Assembly (NCBI GenBank): GCA_036276115.1
Contig: DATBEM010000109.1
Span: forward strand, 1-41,341
DNA from: Trebonia sp036276115
Lineage (GTDB): Bacteria > Actinomycetota > Actinomycetes > Streptosporangiales > Streptosporangiaceae
Direction: 5' to 3'
DNA: 41,341 nucleotides
The position numbers and the translations under genes were made by a program. Numbering within the stretch: the stretch's first letter is position 1; each line of letters opens with the position of its first letter. This document shows positions 30,651 through 38,938 of this stretch, in pieces. A model generated the notes under the pieces. The model had not been told where the DNA came from. It was given only the letters and a program-made list of their open reading frames with translations, and made no database searches.

Positions 30651-32294
30651 TCACTGGTCACCTTCCGGGGTAGCAGGGGGCAGGCCGGCCGGGGGAGCGC
30701 TGTCCGGGGGAGCGCTGCCATCAGGAGCAATGTCCTCGGGAGCACTGGCCGCGGGAGCACTGGCCGGCTCGGGCTCGGTGCTGCCGATTTCGGCCTCGTC
30801 GGCGGCGGGGCTGTCGGCCCCGCCGGCCATCAGGCGGCCGAGCTCGGCCGCGGGCACGTCCGGGTCGCGGAAGCCGGTGATGACGCCCTCGTAGATGACC
30901 GCGATCCGGTCGGCCAGGGCGTAGATCTCGTCCAGCTCGGACGAGACGATGAGGACGGCGATCCCGGCGTCGCGCTGCTCGACGATGCGGCGGTGCACGA
31001 ACTCGATCGACCCGACGTCCAGGCCACGGGTGGGCTGGCTCGCGATCAGCAGCCTGGTCTCCCGGCCGAGCTCGCGGGCGAGGATGACCTTCTGCTGGTT
31101 GCCGCCCGACAGCGCGCCGGCCGGGGTGGCGGCCGACTGGGTGCGGACGTCGAACTCCTCGATCCGGCTGGCGGCGTTGGCGGCGATCGCGGGCAGGTCG
31201 AGCCGGATGCCGCGGGCGAACGGCTTGCGGTCGTAGGAGTTCAGGATCAGGTTCTCGGCGACCGAGAAGGACCCGACGAGGCCGTCTTCCTGGCGGTCCT
31301 CGGGGATGTAGGCGACGCCGGCGTCGAGCCGGGCGCGGGGGGTGGCGTGGGTGATGTCCCGGCCGGCCAGCGACACCGAGCCGCCCAGCGTCGCGGCCAG
31401 GCCCATGAGGGCCTCGCACAGCTCGGTCTGGCCGTTGCCCTGGACCCCGGCGATGCCGAGGATCTCCCCGGCCCGCACGTCGAACGACAGGCCCCGCACG
31501 GCGTCGCCCACGATGAGGCCGTCGACGGCGAGCACCGGCTCGCGGGGCTGGGCGGGGGTCTTGGTGACCCGCAGCTGGACGTCCCGGCCGACCATGAGCG
31601 CCGCCAGGTCCGCCTCGGTGGCAGGGGGCGTGCGCTCGCCCACGACCTTCCCGCGCCGCAGCACGGTGATCGTGTCGGCGATCTCCTGGACCTCGCGCAG
31701 CTTGTGGGAGATGAAGATGACCGAGGTGCCGCCGTCGCGCAGCTGGCGGATGATGCGGAACAGCTCCTGGGTCTCGCCCGGCGTCAGGACGGCGGTTGGC
31801 TCGTCCAGGACGAGGACTGAGGCGTTGCGCACGAGGGCCTTGATGATCTCGACCCGCTGCTGGATGCCGACCGGGAGGTCTTCCACGATCGCGTCCGGGT
31901 TGACGTCGAGGCCGTACTGCCGGGACAGGTCGCGGACCTCCCGGCGGGTGCGGGCGGCATTGAGCAGGCCGGCGAAGCCGGCCTGCTCAATGCCCAGGGT
32001 CACGTTCTCGGCGACGGTGAACGGCTGGACCAGCATGAAGTGCTGGTGGACCATGCCGATGCCGGCGCCGATGGCGTCCTTCGGCGAGCTGAGGCTCGCC
32101 GCCTTGCCATCTATGTGGATCTCGCCCTCATCGGGCTGCAGCAGCCCGTAGAGGACGTTCATCAGGGTGCTCTTCCCCGCCCCGTTCTCCCCGAGCAGGG
32201 CGTGGACCTGGCCCGGGGCCACCGAGAGGCTGATTCCGTCGTTGGCGACGAGGGACCCGAACCTCTTGGTGATCCCCTTGAGCTCAAGCTGCAT
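30651..32294 (-). CDS. Nucleoside ABC transporter, double ATP-binding protein
   Basis: The 547-residue protein has two ABC ATPase domains. The first has P-loop LLGENGAGKST (33-43), Q-loop region MVHQHFMLVQPFTVAENV, signature LPVGIQQRVEI, Walker B VLVLDEPTAVLTPGE and FISHKLREV. The second has a degenerate P-loop (GVQGNGQTEL), signature LSGGNQQKVILARE, and IASQPTRGLDVGS, the layout typical of RbsA/NupO-like ATPases. The last about 45 residues are low complexity (PASAPAASAPEDIAPDG...), encoded by GGGAGCRCTG-type 15-18-bp repeats at 30690-30770. Starts 24 bp after the lipoprotein gene, so same operon. Cytoplasmic motor of the importer. Confidence 0.92.
   Translation of the reverse strand: MQLELKGITKRFGSLVANDGISLSVAPGQVHALLGENGAGKSTLMNVLYGLLQPDEGEIHIDGKAASLSSPKDAIGAGIGMVHQHFMLVQPFTVAENVTLGIEQAGFAGLLNAARTRREVRDLSRQYGLDVNPDAIVEDLPVGIQQRVEIIKALVRNASVLVLDEPTAVLTPGETQELFRIIRQLRDGGTSVIFISHKLREVQEIADTITVLRRGKVVGERTPPATEADLAALMVGRDVQLRVTKTPAQPREPVLAVDGLIVGDAVRGLSFDVRAGEILGIAGVQGNGQTELCEALMGLAATLGGSVSLAGRDITHATPRARLDAGVAYIPEDRQEDGLVGSFSVAENLILNSYDRKPFARGIRLDLPAIAANAASRIEEFDVRTQSAATPAGALSGGNQQKVILARELGRETRLLIASQPTRGLDVGSIEFVHRRIVEQRDAGIAVLIVSSELDEIYALADRIAVIYEGVITGFRDPDVPAAELGRLMAGGADSPAADEAEIGSTEPEPASAPAASAPEDIAPDGSAPPDSAPPAGLPPATPEGDQ
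30690..30775 (-). repeat. GGGAGCRCTG minisatellite at the 3' end of the ATPase gene
   Basis: At least five imperfect 15-18-bp units containing (G)GGGAGCRCTG on the plus strand code the SAPP/SAPE tail of the ATPase. A similar short run occurs at 10296-10325 in the 5' end of dinG. Confidence 0.65.
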
Positions 32295-32318
32295 CTGAGT
32301 AAAAACCCCTAAGGGTGA

Positions 32319-33467
32319 CTAGGAAACCGGGCTCTTGGTCGGCGTCTGGATGGAGCCGCCCTCGATGCCGGCCTCGATGGTCTTCAGCTCGCTCTGCAGG
32401 GCGGGCGGGACCTTGGCGGAGAAGTCGTGGAACGGCGACAGGACGACGCCCCCGTTGGTGAGGGTGCCGATGTAGTTGCCGCCCTTGAACGTCTGCCCCT
32501 GGGCGGCCAGCACGGCCGCCTTCACCGACGCCTGGATGCCCTTGGTGACGCTGGAGATGAAGTACTGGCAGTACTGGGCCGCGCTGACGCAGCCGTCGGT
32601 GTCAACCCAGAGCATGTTCACCTTGCCGCCCTGGGCGTCCGCCTGCTGGACGGCCTTGGCCGCGCCGAGGCCGACGTTGCCGGCGACCGGGAAGACGATG
32701 TCCGCGCCCTCGGAGACGAAGGTCTGGGTGATCGTCTGGCCCTTGGTCTCGTTGGTGAAGTCACCGCTGAACGAGCCCTTCTGGGTCTGCTCGTTCCAGC
32801 CCAGCACCTGGACGTGGGCGTTGTGCTTGGAGTTGTAGTACTGCACGCCGTCCCAGAAGCCGTCCATGTAGATCGTGACCGTCGGCAGCTCCGGCCCGCC
32901 GAACGTCGCGACCTTGCCGGTCTTGCTCATGCCGGCCGCCAGGTAGCCGCCGAGGAAGCCGTCCTGGACGGTGTTGAACACCAGCGCGTCGACGTTGCTG
33001 ATCGCCGGGGTGTAGGCGTTGTCCACGATGGCGAAGTCCTGGCTCGGGTTCGCCTGGGCCGCCTTCTGGGTCGCGTCGGCCATGAGGAAGCCGACCGTGA
33101 CGATGATGCCGCACTTCTCGCCGATGAACGTGTTGATGTTCCGGGCGTAGTCGGTGTTCGGCGGGATCGACTGGATGTTGCGGATGGAGATGCCGGAGTT
33201 GGCCGACGCCGCCGCCTGCATGCCTTCCCAGGCCGACTGGTTGAAGGACTTGTCGTTGATGCCGCCGGTGTCGGTAACCATGCAGGCGAGGAAGTTGCCG
33301 CCGCTGGACGAGGAGCTCGCGCTGCCGGTTGCGGCCGGCGCGCTCGTCGACGTGCCCGTGCCCGACGAGCTGCCAGCCGATGCGCTGGACGAGCTGCTGC
33401 CGCAGGCCGCGAGCAAGATGACCGCCGCGGCGCTTGCGGCGCCTGCCAGCAGTTTGGTGTGTCGCAC
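32319..33467 (-). CDS. BMP-family nucleoside-binding lipoprotein
   Basis: The 382-residue extracytoplasmic solute-binding protein has a lipoprotein signal peptide (RHTKLLAGAASAAAVILLAAC, Cys22) and a Ser/Ala/Gly linker (24-55), then the Bmp/PnrA fold: CMVTDTGGINDKSFNQSAWEGMQ, YARNINTFIGEKCGIIVTVGFLMADATQKAAQANP, NTVQDGFLGGYLAAGMSKTGKVATFGG, FPVAGNVGLGAAKAV, LWVDTDGC. Relatives bind purine or other nucleosides. Gly-Gly-x-Asn-Asp-Lys-Ser-Phe is the ligand-site hallmark. GTG 33467 is chosen because GGAGGAG lies 5-6 nt upstream; the frame is open to 33488. First gene of a four-gene importer operon, behind a folded leader. Confidence 0.92.
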   Translation of the reverse strand: MRHTKLLAGAASAAAVILLAACGSSSSSASAGSSSGTGTSTSAPAATGSASSSSSGGNFLACMVTDTGGINDKSFNQSAWEGMQAAASANSGISIRNIQSIPPNTDYARNINTFIGEKCGIIVTVGFLMADATQKAAQANPSQDFAIVDNAYTPAISNVDALVFNTVQDGFLGGYLAAGMSKTGKVATFGGPELPTVTIYMDGFWDGVQYYNSKHNAHVQVLGWNEQTQKGSFSGDFTNETKGQTITQTFVSEGADIVFPVAGNVGLGAAKAVQQADAQGGKVNMLWVDTDGCVSAAQYCQYFISSVTKGIQASVKAAVLAAQGQTFKGGNYIGTLTNGGVVLSPFHDFSAKVPPALQSELKTIEAGIEGGSIQTPTKSPVS

Positions 33468-33479
33468 CGTACTCCTCCA

Positions 33480-33533
33480 CTGGACCAAAGGGTGAACCGG
33501 ATTTGGGCATGCCTGGGTCCCCCATTGGTCCAG
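33480..33533 (-). promoter_or_regulatory. Long folded leader RNA before the nucleoside importer operon
   Basis: As minus-strand RNA, CUGGACCAA (33533-33525) pairs with UUGGUCCAG (33488-33480). Inside, GGG pairs with CCC and GGACC with GGUUC, leaving a U.U mismatch and one bulged A, a helix of about 17 pairs. The 17-nt apical part contains GGCAUGCC, which is self-complementary. The base of the helix ends 3-4 nt before the GGAGGAG ribosome site, so folding could affect translation. It matches no riboswitch class I know. Confidence 0.6.
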
Positions 33534-33543
33534 GCTGTGAGAA

Positions 33544-33572
33544 AACGTAAAACCTGTGACGGGTCGTTGGAA
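33544..33572 (-). promoter_or_regulatory. Candidate promoter of the nucleoside importer operon
   Basis: Minus strand: TTCCAA (33572-33567), 17 nt, TACGTT (33549-33544). A start about 7 nt on would begin the transcript a few bases before the folded leader. Confidence 0.5.
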
Positions 33573-33633
33573 AGAGGTACACCGCTCCTGCGGCCACCTC
33601 GTTGCACAATCGCGACCCTAGGCTAGCGAGAAG

Positions 33634-35028
33634 TTACGTGTCGGTAACTTCTGCCACGGCGGCCTCCGGGAAGTCGAGGGCTACCGTCAGCCCCCCGCCG
33701 GGGGTCTCGCTGAGCTTGGCCGACCCGCCGTTGGACGTCACCAGCCGGTGCACGATCGCCAGGCCCAGCCCGGTCCCGTTCTGGCTCGCGGTGAAGAACC
33801 GCAGGAAGGCGCGGGACCGCTCCGCGGGCGGCATTCCCGGCCCGTCGTCGGCCACGACCAGGCGGCTGCCGGCGTCCGCGACGGCGACGGCGACGGCGAC
33901 GTTCACCCGCCCGCCCCCGGGCAGCGCCTCGATCGCGTTGGCGAGCAGGTTGTCCAGGATTTGCTCCAGGTGCCCGACGCCGAGCGCGACCCGCAGGTCG
34001 GTGGCGTCCGCGCCCGCGGGGGCGGCCGGGTCGACGAGCAGCTTCACCCCCGAGCCGTCGGCCACCGGCTGCCAGGCGGCGACGCGCTCCATCACCGCCG
34101 GCAGCAGGTTGATGACGACCCGCTGCTCGGTCAGCGACTCGGCCCGGGCCATCGCGAGCAGCCCGTCGACCAGGCGCGACAGCCGGGCGATCTCGTCCTG
34201 CGCCCCGGCCAGCTCGGCCTTGGCGGCCGGCCCGGCGTCGGCCGACAGCAGGTCGATCCGCAGCCGCAGGGCCGCCAGCGGCGTCCGCAGCTGGTGCGAC
34301 ACGTCGGCCAGCATGGCCCGGTGGCCGTGCACGAGGGTCTCCAGCCGGCCCGCCATCATGTTGAACGAGGCCGCCATCCGGCGCAGCTCGGGCGGTCCCG
34401 ACCCCGTCGTGGCCCGGACGGACAAGTTCCCGTCGGCGAGCTGGCGGGCGGCGGAGTCCATGGTCACCAGCGGCTTGCTGACCCAGCGGGCGAACGTGAG
34501 GGCGATCGCGGCGGCCGCCAGCATCGCCGCGGCCGCCAGCAGCCCCACGTACACCCACAGGCTGCTGGTGCTGTCAGTCAGGGCCGCGGTCGGCCGCTCC
34601 AGCACCATCACGCCGATCGGGTTGTCGCTGTGCTCCTGGTCGTTCCAGATGGGCTCGGTGACGACGACCCGCTCCCTGGCGACCAGGGTCTGGGTGCTGC
34701 CGTCGCTGATCGAGATCCGGGCCAGCCGCTGCCACCCGACGACCGGGGTCCCCCAGCTCGTGACCACCCGCAGGCCGGGCGTGGCGAGCAGCAGCTCGTC
34801 GCCGCCCTGGTCGTGGTAGGTCCGCAGCGCGGCCTGGAACCGGGCGTCGGTCGCGTTGTCGGCCAGCTGCTGGTCGGCGACGGTGGCCAGCGAGTGCGCG
34901 GCCGCCACGGTCGCCGCGACGTAGGACTGCTGGTCGTGCTGGGTCGCCTTGAGGGCGAGCGGCACCGCGGCCGCGACCAGCAGGGTCGCGGTCAGCGCGA
35001 GCAGCGCCAGGAGGATGCGCCGGGCCAT
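33634..35028 (-). CDS. Two-component sensor histidine kinase
   Basis: The 464-residue membrane kinase has a first membrane segment at about 5-27, an extracytoplasmic sensor domain (28-155), a second membrane segment at about 158-180, HAMP (181-235, ARWVSKPLVTMDSAARQLADGNLSVR), a HisKA domain with phospho-acceptor His245 (ADVSHQLRTPLAALRLRIDLL), and HATPase_c motifs NLLANAIEALPGGG (N box), VVADDGPGMP (G1), TGLGLAIVHRLV (G2). It should phosphorylate the response regulator encoded 48 bp upstream. The signal is not known. It lies just ahead of the nucleoside importer on the same strand, but that operon has its own candidate promoter. Confidence 0.92.
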   Translation of the reverse strand: MARRILLALLALTATLLVAAAVPLALKATQHDQQSYVAATVAAAHSLATVADQQLADNATDARFQAALRTYHDQGGDELLLATPGLRVVTSWGTPVVGWQRLARISISDGSTQTLVARERVVVTEPIWNDQEHSDNPIGVMVLERPTAALTDSTSSLWVYVGLLAAAAMLAAAAIALTFARWVSKPLVTMDSAARQLADGNLSVRATTGSGPPELRRMAASFNMMAGRLETLVHGHRAMLADVSHQLRTPLAALRLRIDLLSADAGPAAKAELAGAQDEIARLSRLVDGLLAMARAESLTEQRVVINLLPAVMERVAAWQPVADGSGVKLLVDPAAPAGADATDLRVALGVGHLEQILDNLLANAIEALPGGGRVNVAVAVAVADAGSRLVVADDGPGMPPAERSRAFLRFFTASQNGTGLGLAIVHRLVTSNGGSAKLSETPGGGLTVALDFPEAAVAEVTDT

Positions 35029-35076
35029 GTGCCTACCAGGGGCCGTCCGTCGGGGGTCGGATGGGTGCGGGCCGGA

Positions 35077-35742
35077 TCAGCCCGGGTCGGCGAGCCGGAA
35101 GCCGTGCCCGTAGACGGTCTCGATCAGGGAATGGTCGCCGAGCTTGCGGCGCAGGGCGGCCAGGTGCACGTCGAGCACCTTGGTCGGCCCGTACCAGTGC
35201 TCGTCCCAGGCCCGCTCGATGATCTCCTGGCGGCTGACCAGCCGCCCGGGGTCGGCCGCGAGGCACTCCAGGATGGCGAACTCCTTCGGCGTCAGCGCCA
35301 CGTCCGCGCCGCTCATGGTCACCCGGCGGGTCCGCAGGTCAACGGTGAGCGCGCCGTGCCGCAAGGCCTCGGGGGTGCTGCCGCCCGCCCGCGCCCCGCG
35401 CCGCAGCACCGCCCGGATCCGGGCGAGCAGCTCGGCCAGCCCGAACGGCTTGACCAGGTAGTCATCGGCTCCCTCGTCGAGGGCGAGGACCCGGTCGGCC
35501 TCCTCGCCCCGCGCGGTCACCACGATGATCGCCGCCTCGGAGAGCTGGCGCATCTGACGGCACACGTCCACGCCGTCGATGTCGGGCAGGCCAAGGTCGA
35601 GCAGGACCACGTCCGGGATCGGGCGGCTCAGGGCGTCGGACCCCAGCCCCACGCTCTCCGCCGTGTAGCCGGCCCGGTCCAGCCCGCGCACGAGCTGGGT
35701 GGCGATGCCGGGGTCATCCTCAACGACGAGCACATGAGTCAC
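35077..35742 (-). CDS. OmpR-family response regulator
   Basis: The 221-residue product has a receiver domain (VLVVEDDPGIATQL, phospho-acceptor Asp49 in VVLLDLGLPDIDG, switch Thr in IVVTARGEE, Lys in YLVKPFGLAEL) and a C-terminal winged helix (about 125-221: VALTPKEFAILECLAADPGRLVSRQEII, TKVLDVHLAALRRKLGD, IETVYGHGFRL). It binds DNA as a dimer when phosphorylated by the adjacent kinase. I start at GTG 35742 because TACCTT sits 6-7 nt upstream as a leaderless -10 and the longer frame to 35781 adds nothing family-like. Divergent from the cytidine deaminase operon, making that operon a plausible target. Confidence 0.92.
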   Translation of the reverse strand: MTHVLVVEDDPGIATQLVRGLDRAGYTAESVGLGSDALSRPIPDVVLLDLGLPDIDGVDVCRQMRQLSEAAIIVVTARGEEADRVLALDEGADDYLVKPFGLAELLARIRAVLRRGARAGGSTPEALRHGALTVDLRTRRVTMSGADVALTPKEFAILECLAADPGRLVSRQEIIERAWDEHWYGPTKVLDVHLAALRRKLGDHSLIETVYGHGFRLADPG

Positions 35743-35749
35743 GCCTACA

Positions 35750-35755
35750 AAGGTA
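35750..35755 (-). promoter_or_regulatory. Possible -10 of a leaderless response-regulator mRNA
   Basis: TACCTT on the minus strand, 7 nt before GTG 35742. Position fits a leaderless start; no clear -35. Confidence 0.35.
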
Positions 35756-35817
35756 AGCCGAAGTCCCCTTCCGATACACATCAGCGGGGTGTGACCTGCC
35801 CGGGAGGAGCGCGGCGA

Positions 35818-35835
35818 CCACGGTTTCGCCCGTGG
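35818..35835. promoter_or_regulatory. Inverted repeat in the divergent RR/cdd region
   Basis: CCACGG (35818-35823) and CCGTGG (35830-35835) with a 6-nt centre, between the response-regulator and cytidine deaminase starts. Could be an operator or hairpin; weak. Confidence 0.3.
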
Positions 35836-35900
35836 CGGCGCTGGCTGACGGGGCGCCCAGGCTGCTTTGGGACGCGGCCGCGCGGGGCAAAGTCCTCCTT

Positions 35901-36341
35901 ATGACGATTGACTGGGCGCGGCTGCGGGCGGCCGCCACCGACGCCGCCGGGCGGGCCTACGCCCCGTACTCACGGCTGCGGGTGGGCGCGGCCGGGCTGG
36001 CGGCCGACGGGCGGGTCGTGACGGGCTGCAACGTGGAGAACGCGTCTTTCGGGCTCACCCTGTGCGCCGAGTGCGGGCTGGTGAGCGCGCTGCACGCGAC
36101 CGCCCCGGCGGCGCCGCGAGAGCAAGGGGCCGGCCAGGCGGGCGCCCCGGCCCTGGTGGCGGTCGCGGTGGTCGCCGGCGACGGCGCCCCGCTGCTGCCG
36201 TGCGGGCGCTGCCGCCAGCTCCTGCTGGAGGCGGGCGGCCCGTCGCTGCTGGTGGAAACCGGCGGCGGGCCGGTCCCGCTGGAGGCGCTGCTGCCCGCCG
36301 CGTTCGCCGCCACGGACCTGGCCGGCCGCCGCGATGCCTGA
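35901..36341 (+). CDS. cdd: Cytidine deaminase
   Basis: The 146-residue zinc enzyme converts cytidine and deoxycytidine to uridine forms. Motifs: AYAPYSRLRVGAA (substrate), GCNVENASFGLTLCAECGL with zinc ligand Cys55 and catalytic Glu57, and PCGRCRQLL with zinc ligands Cys101 and Cys104. ATG 35901 (MTIDWARLRAAA) is the natural start; the frame is open to 35832 but that part is not family-like. No Shine-Dalgarno sequence is visible, so the start may be leaderless or start-coupled. The stop overlaps the next gene's start by 8 bp. Confidence 0.93.
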   Translation: MTIDWARLRAAATDAAGRAYAPYSRLRVGAAGLAADGRVVTGCNVENASFGLTLCAECGLVSALHATAPAAPREQGAGQAGAPALVAVAVVAGDGAPLLPCGRCRQLLLEAGGPSLLVETGGGPVPLEALLPAAFAATDLAGRRDA

Positions 36342-37653
36342 CGCCGTTTCCCTCATCCGGGTCAAGCGGGACGCCGAGCGGCCGCTGACGGCGGACGAGA
36401 TCGGCTGGCTGCTGCGGGCCTACCTGGCCGGGGAGGTGGCCGACGAGCAGATGTCGGCCCTGCTGATGGCGGTCTACTTCAACGGCTTGTCGGCGCGGGA
36501 ACTGCGTGCCTGGACCGGGGAGATGATCGCCTCAGGGGAGCGGCTGGACCTGTCGGCGCTGGCCGGGCCGGACGGCCAGCCGCGCCTGACGGTGGACAAG
36601 CACTCGACCGGGGGCGTCGGCGACAAGGTCTCCCTCATCCTCGCGCCGCTGGTCGCCAGCTGCGGGGTGGCGGTCCCGATGCTGTCCGGCCGGAGCCTGG
36701 GGCACACGGGGGGCACGCTGGACAAGCTCGAGTCCATCCCCGGCTTCCAGGTCACCCTCGGCAACGCTGACCTGCTGGCGGCGCTGCGGCAGGCTGGCGC
36801 GGTCATCGCGGCGGCCGGGGCGGGGCTGGCGCCGGCCGACCGGCGGCTGTACGCGCTGCGGGACGTGACCGGGACGGTCGAGTCGATCCCGCTCATCGCC
36901 AGCTCGATCATGGCCAAGAAGATCGCCGAGGGCACCAGCGCGCTCGTGCTCGACGTCAAGACCGGCACCGGGGCGTTCATGGCGAGCCTGGACCGGGCGG
37001 TCGAGCTGGCGCGGACGATGGTCACCCTCGGCGCCGAGCACGGCGTCCGCACCCGGGCGCTGGTCACCCGGATGGACACGCCGCTGGGGCGGGCGGTCGG
37101 CAACGCGCTGGAGGTCGAGGAGGCCGTCGCCGCGCTGCGCGGCGAGGGGCCCGCGGACCTGATGGAGGTCACCCTCGCGCTGGCGCGGGAGATGCTGGAG
37201 CTGGCCGGGCTGCACCCGGACGAGGACCCCCGGGCCGACCCGGCCGCGGCGATCAGCAGCGGCCGGGCCCACGCGGCCTGGGAGGCCATGGTCCGCGCCC
37301 AGGGCGGCGACCCGGCCGCGCCGCTGCCCCGCGCCCGGCACGTGGTGGCGGCGCTGCCCGCGCCCGCCGACGGCTACCTCACCCGGCTGGACGCGCTCGC
37401 GGTCGGGGTGGCGGCCTGGCGGCTGGGGGCCGGGCGGGCGCGCCAGGAGGACGCCGTTGACCACGCGGCCGGGGTGCGGCTGCTGGCCAAGCCGGGGGAC
37501 TACGTGCGCCGCGGGCAGCCCCTGGCCGAGCTGCACGGGGACGAGCGGGTGCACTCGCAGTACGCGCGGGAGGCCTTGACCGAGGCTGTTACCGTGAGCA
37601 GCGAGCCGCCTCCGGCGGCGGCAGTGGTGATCCAGCGCATCGGAGGGGGATGA
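36334..37653 (+). CDS. deoA: Thymidine/pyrimidine-nucleoside phosphorylase
   Basis: The 439-residue enzyme splits thymidine (and perhaps uridine) with phosphate into base and (deoxy)ribose-1-phosphate. Signature KHSTGGVGDKVSLILAPLVASCGVAVPMLSGRSLGHTGGTLDKLESIPG (from residue 89) is complete; also SIMAKKIAEGTSALVLDVKTGTGAFM and TRMDTPLGRAVGNALEVEEA. Typical three-domain length. ATG 36334 overlaps the cdd stop (ATGCCTGA), so translation is coupled. The C-terminal PYNP domain (LAKPGDYVRRGQPLAELHGDE) is present. Between cdd and add it forms a salvage operon. Confidence 0.93.
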   Translation: MPDAVSLIRVKRDAERPLTADEIGWLLRAYLAGEVADEQMSALLMAVYFNGLSARELRAWTGEMIASGERLDLSALAGPDGQPRLTVDKHSTGGVGDKVSLILAPLVASCGVAVPMLSGRSLGHTGGTLDKLESIPGFQVTLGNADLLAALRQAGAVIAAAGAGLAPADRRLYALRDVTGTVESIPLIASSIMAKKIAEGTSALVLDVKTGTGAFMASLDRAVELARTMVTLGAEHGVRTRALVTRMDTPLGRAVGNALEVEEAVAALRGEGPADLMEVTLALAREMLELAGLHPDEDPRADPAAAISSGRAHAAWEAMVRAQGGDPAAPLPRARHVVAALPAPADGYLTRLDALAVGVAAWRLGAGRARQEDAVDHAAGVRLLAKPGDYVRRGQPLAELHGDERVHSQYAREALTEAVTVSSEPPPAAAVVIQRIGGG

Positions 37654-37654
37654 C

Positions 37655-38776
37655 GTGATCGCGACCGAAGAGCAGATCCGCGGGGTGCCGAAGGTGCTGC
37701 TGCACGATCACCTCGACGGCGGCCTGCGCCCGGCGACGATCGTCGAGCTGGCGGACGAGTACGGCTACGGCGACCTGCCGACCCGCGACCCGGCCGAGCT
37801 CGGCGCGGTCCTGGCCGCCGGGGCGAACCAGGGTCACCTCAACTTGTACCTGGAGGCCTTCCGGCACACCGTCGGGGTGATGCAGGAGCGCGACGCCCTG
37901 TCGCGGGTCGCGGCCGAGTGCGCCCAGGACCTGGCGGCCGACGGCGTCGTCTACGCCGAGGTCCGGTTCGCGCCGGAACTGCACACCGAGCGCGGGCTGA
38001 CCCTTGACGACGTGGTCTACGCGGTACTGGAGGGGTTCCGGCTCGGGAGCGAGGCCGCTGCCCGCGACGGGCACCACATCCAGGTCGTGGCGCTGCTGAC
38101 GGCGATGCGGACCGCGGCCCGGTCGCAGGAGATCGCCGAGCTCGCGGTCCGGTTCCGGGACGAGGGCGTGGTCGGCTTCGACATCGCCGGGGCGGAGAAG
38201 GGCTGGCCGCCGTCACGGCACCTGGACGCGTTCCAGTTCGTGCACCGGGAGAACTTCCACACCACCATCCACGCGGGCGAGGGCTTCGGGCTGCCGTCGA
38301 TCTGGGAGGCCGTGCAGTACTGCGGGGCCGAGCGGCTCGGCCACGGCGTGCGGATCGTGGAGGACATCACCGTGGCCCCCCGGTCGGGCACCGTCCACCT
38401 GGGGCGGCTGGCGGCCTACGTCCGGGACCGCCGGATCCCGCTGGAGATGTGCCCGTCGTCCAACGTCCAGACCGGCGCGGCGTCGTCCATCTCCTCGCAC
38501 CCGATCCGGCTGCTGCGCCAGCTTCGCTTCCGGGTGACCGTCAACACCGACAACCGGCTGATGAGCCAGGTGTCCCTGTCGTCGGAGTTCGCGCTGCTGT
38601 CGCGAGAGTTCGGCTATGGCTGGCGTGACATCGAGTGGCTCACGGTCAACGCGATGAAGTCCGCGTTCATCGGCTTCGATGAGCGCCTCCGCCTGATCGA
38701 CACGGTGATCAAGCCCGGCTTCGCCGCCGCCCGGGCAGCCAGCGACGCCTACGTGCCAGCCGACTTGCACCAGTAA
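37655..38776 (+). CDS. add: Adenosine deaminase
   Basis: The 373-residue zinc enzyme turns adenosine or deoxyadenosine into inosine forms. Metal and catalytic residues: LLHDHLDGGLRP (His17, His19), HAGEGFG (His206, catalytic Glu209), ERLGHGVRI (His230), and VNTDNRLMS (Asp299). The usual Asp after Asp299 is Asn here, as I believe is common in actinobacterial ADAs. GTG 37655 starts one base after the deoA stop, with GGAGGGGG upstream. Third gene of the cdd-deoA-add operon; together with the nearby importer it allows use of external nucleosides. Confidence 0.93.
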   Translation: MIATEEQIRGVPKVLLHDHLDGGLRPATIVELADEYGYGDLPTRDPAELGAVLAAGANQGHLNLYLEAFRHTVGVMQERDALSRVAAECAQDLAADGVVYAEVRFAPELHTERGLTLDDVVYAVLEGFRLGSEAAARDGHHIQVVALLTAMRTAARSQEIAELAVRFRDEGVVGFDIAGAEKGWPPSRHLDAFQFVHRENFHTTIHAGEGFGLPSIWEAVQYCGAERLGHGVRIVEDITVAPRSGTVHLGRLAAYVRDRRIPLEMCPSSNVQTGAASSISSHPIRLLRQLRFRVTVNTDNRLMSQVSLSSEFALLSREFGYGWRDIEWLTVNAMKSAFIGFDERLRLIDTVIKPGFAAARAASDAYVPADLHQ

Positions 38777-38821
38777 GAGGACGGTAATGGGCACCCCTGA
38801 TTCAATTTCCCCCGTCCGGGC

Positions 38822-38838
38822 GCGGCAAAGTTTGCCGC
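38822..38838 (+). terminator. Palindrome after add, possible terminator or operator
   Basis: GCGGCAAA (38822-38829) and TTTGCCGC (38831-38838) around a single G, 46 bp after the add stop. A hairpin would have a very tight loop unless the inner A-T pairs open, so an operator reading is equally possible. Confidence 0.4.
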
Positions 38839-38910
38839 AAGTGTCAAAAGGTGATTAGCGAATCGTCACCACTTATCCCCTAGCCGTTGCCCGGCGCATG
38901 CGGCATTCTG

Positions 38911-38923
38911 CCTATTGAATAGG
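38911..38923. promoter_or_regulatory. Palindrome CCTATT-G-AATAGG
   Basis: Perfect 6-bp inverted repeat, AT-rich, 15 bp before ATG 38939. Good candidate operator for the small downstream gene. Confidence 0.4.
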
Positions 38924-38938
38924 GAATGCGAGGGCCGC

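Larger units (their letters stand above)
38777..38938. other. Short intergenic region rich in palindromes
   Basis: 162 bp between add and the small orphan gene. GCGGCAAA-G-TTTGCCGC (38822-38838) is a perfect 8-bp inverted repeat, GGTGATT-AGCG-AATCgTCACC (38850-38870) pairs with one bulge, and CCTATT-G-AATAGG (38911-38923) lies just before the next start. The first two could terminate the add operon. Confidence 0.55.

Noticed and set aside
32319..33533. Purine riboswitch of the known three-way junction class at the importer leader
   Set aside because: The leader folds as one long helix, without the two kissing loops and junction bases of that class.
33748..35904. A 718-codon open frame antisense to the kinase and regulator genes
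   Set aside because: It covers two well-identified genes and reads as His/Arg/Gly/Gln-rich sequence.
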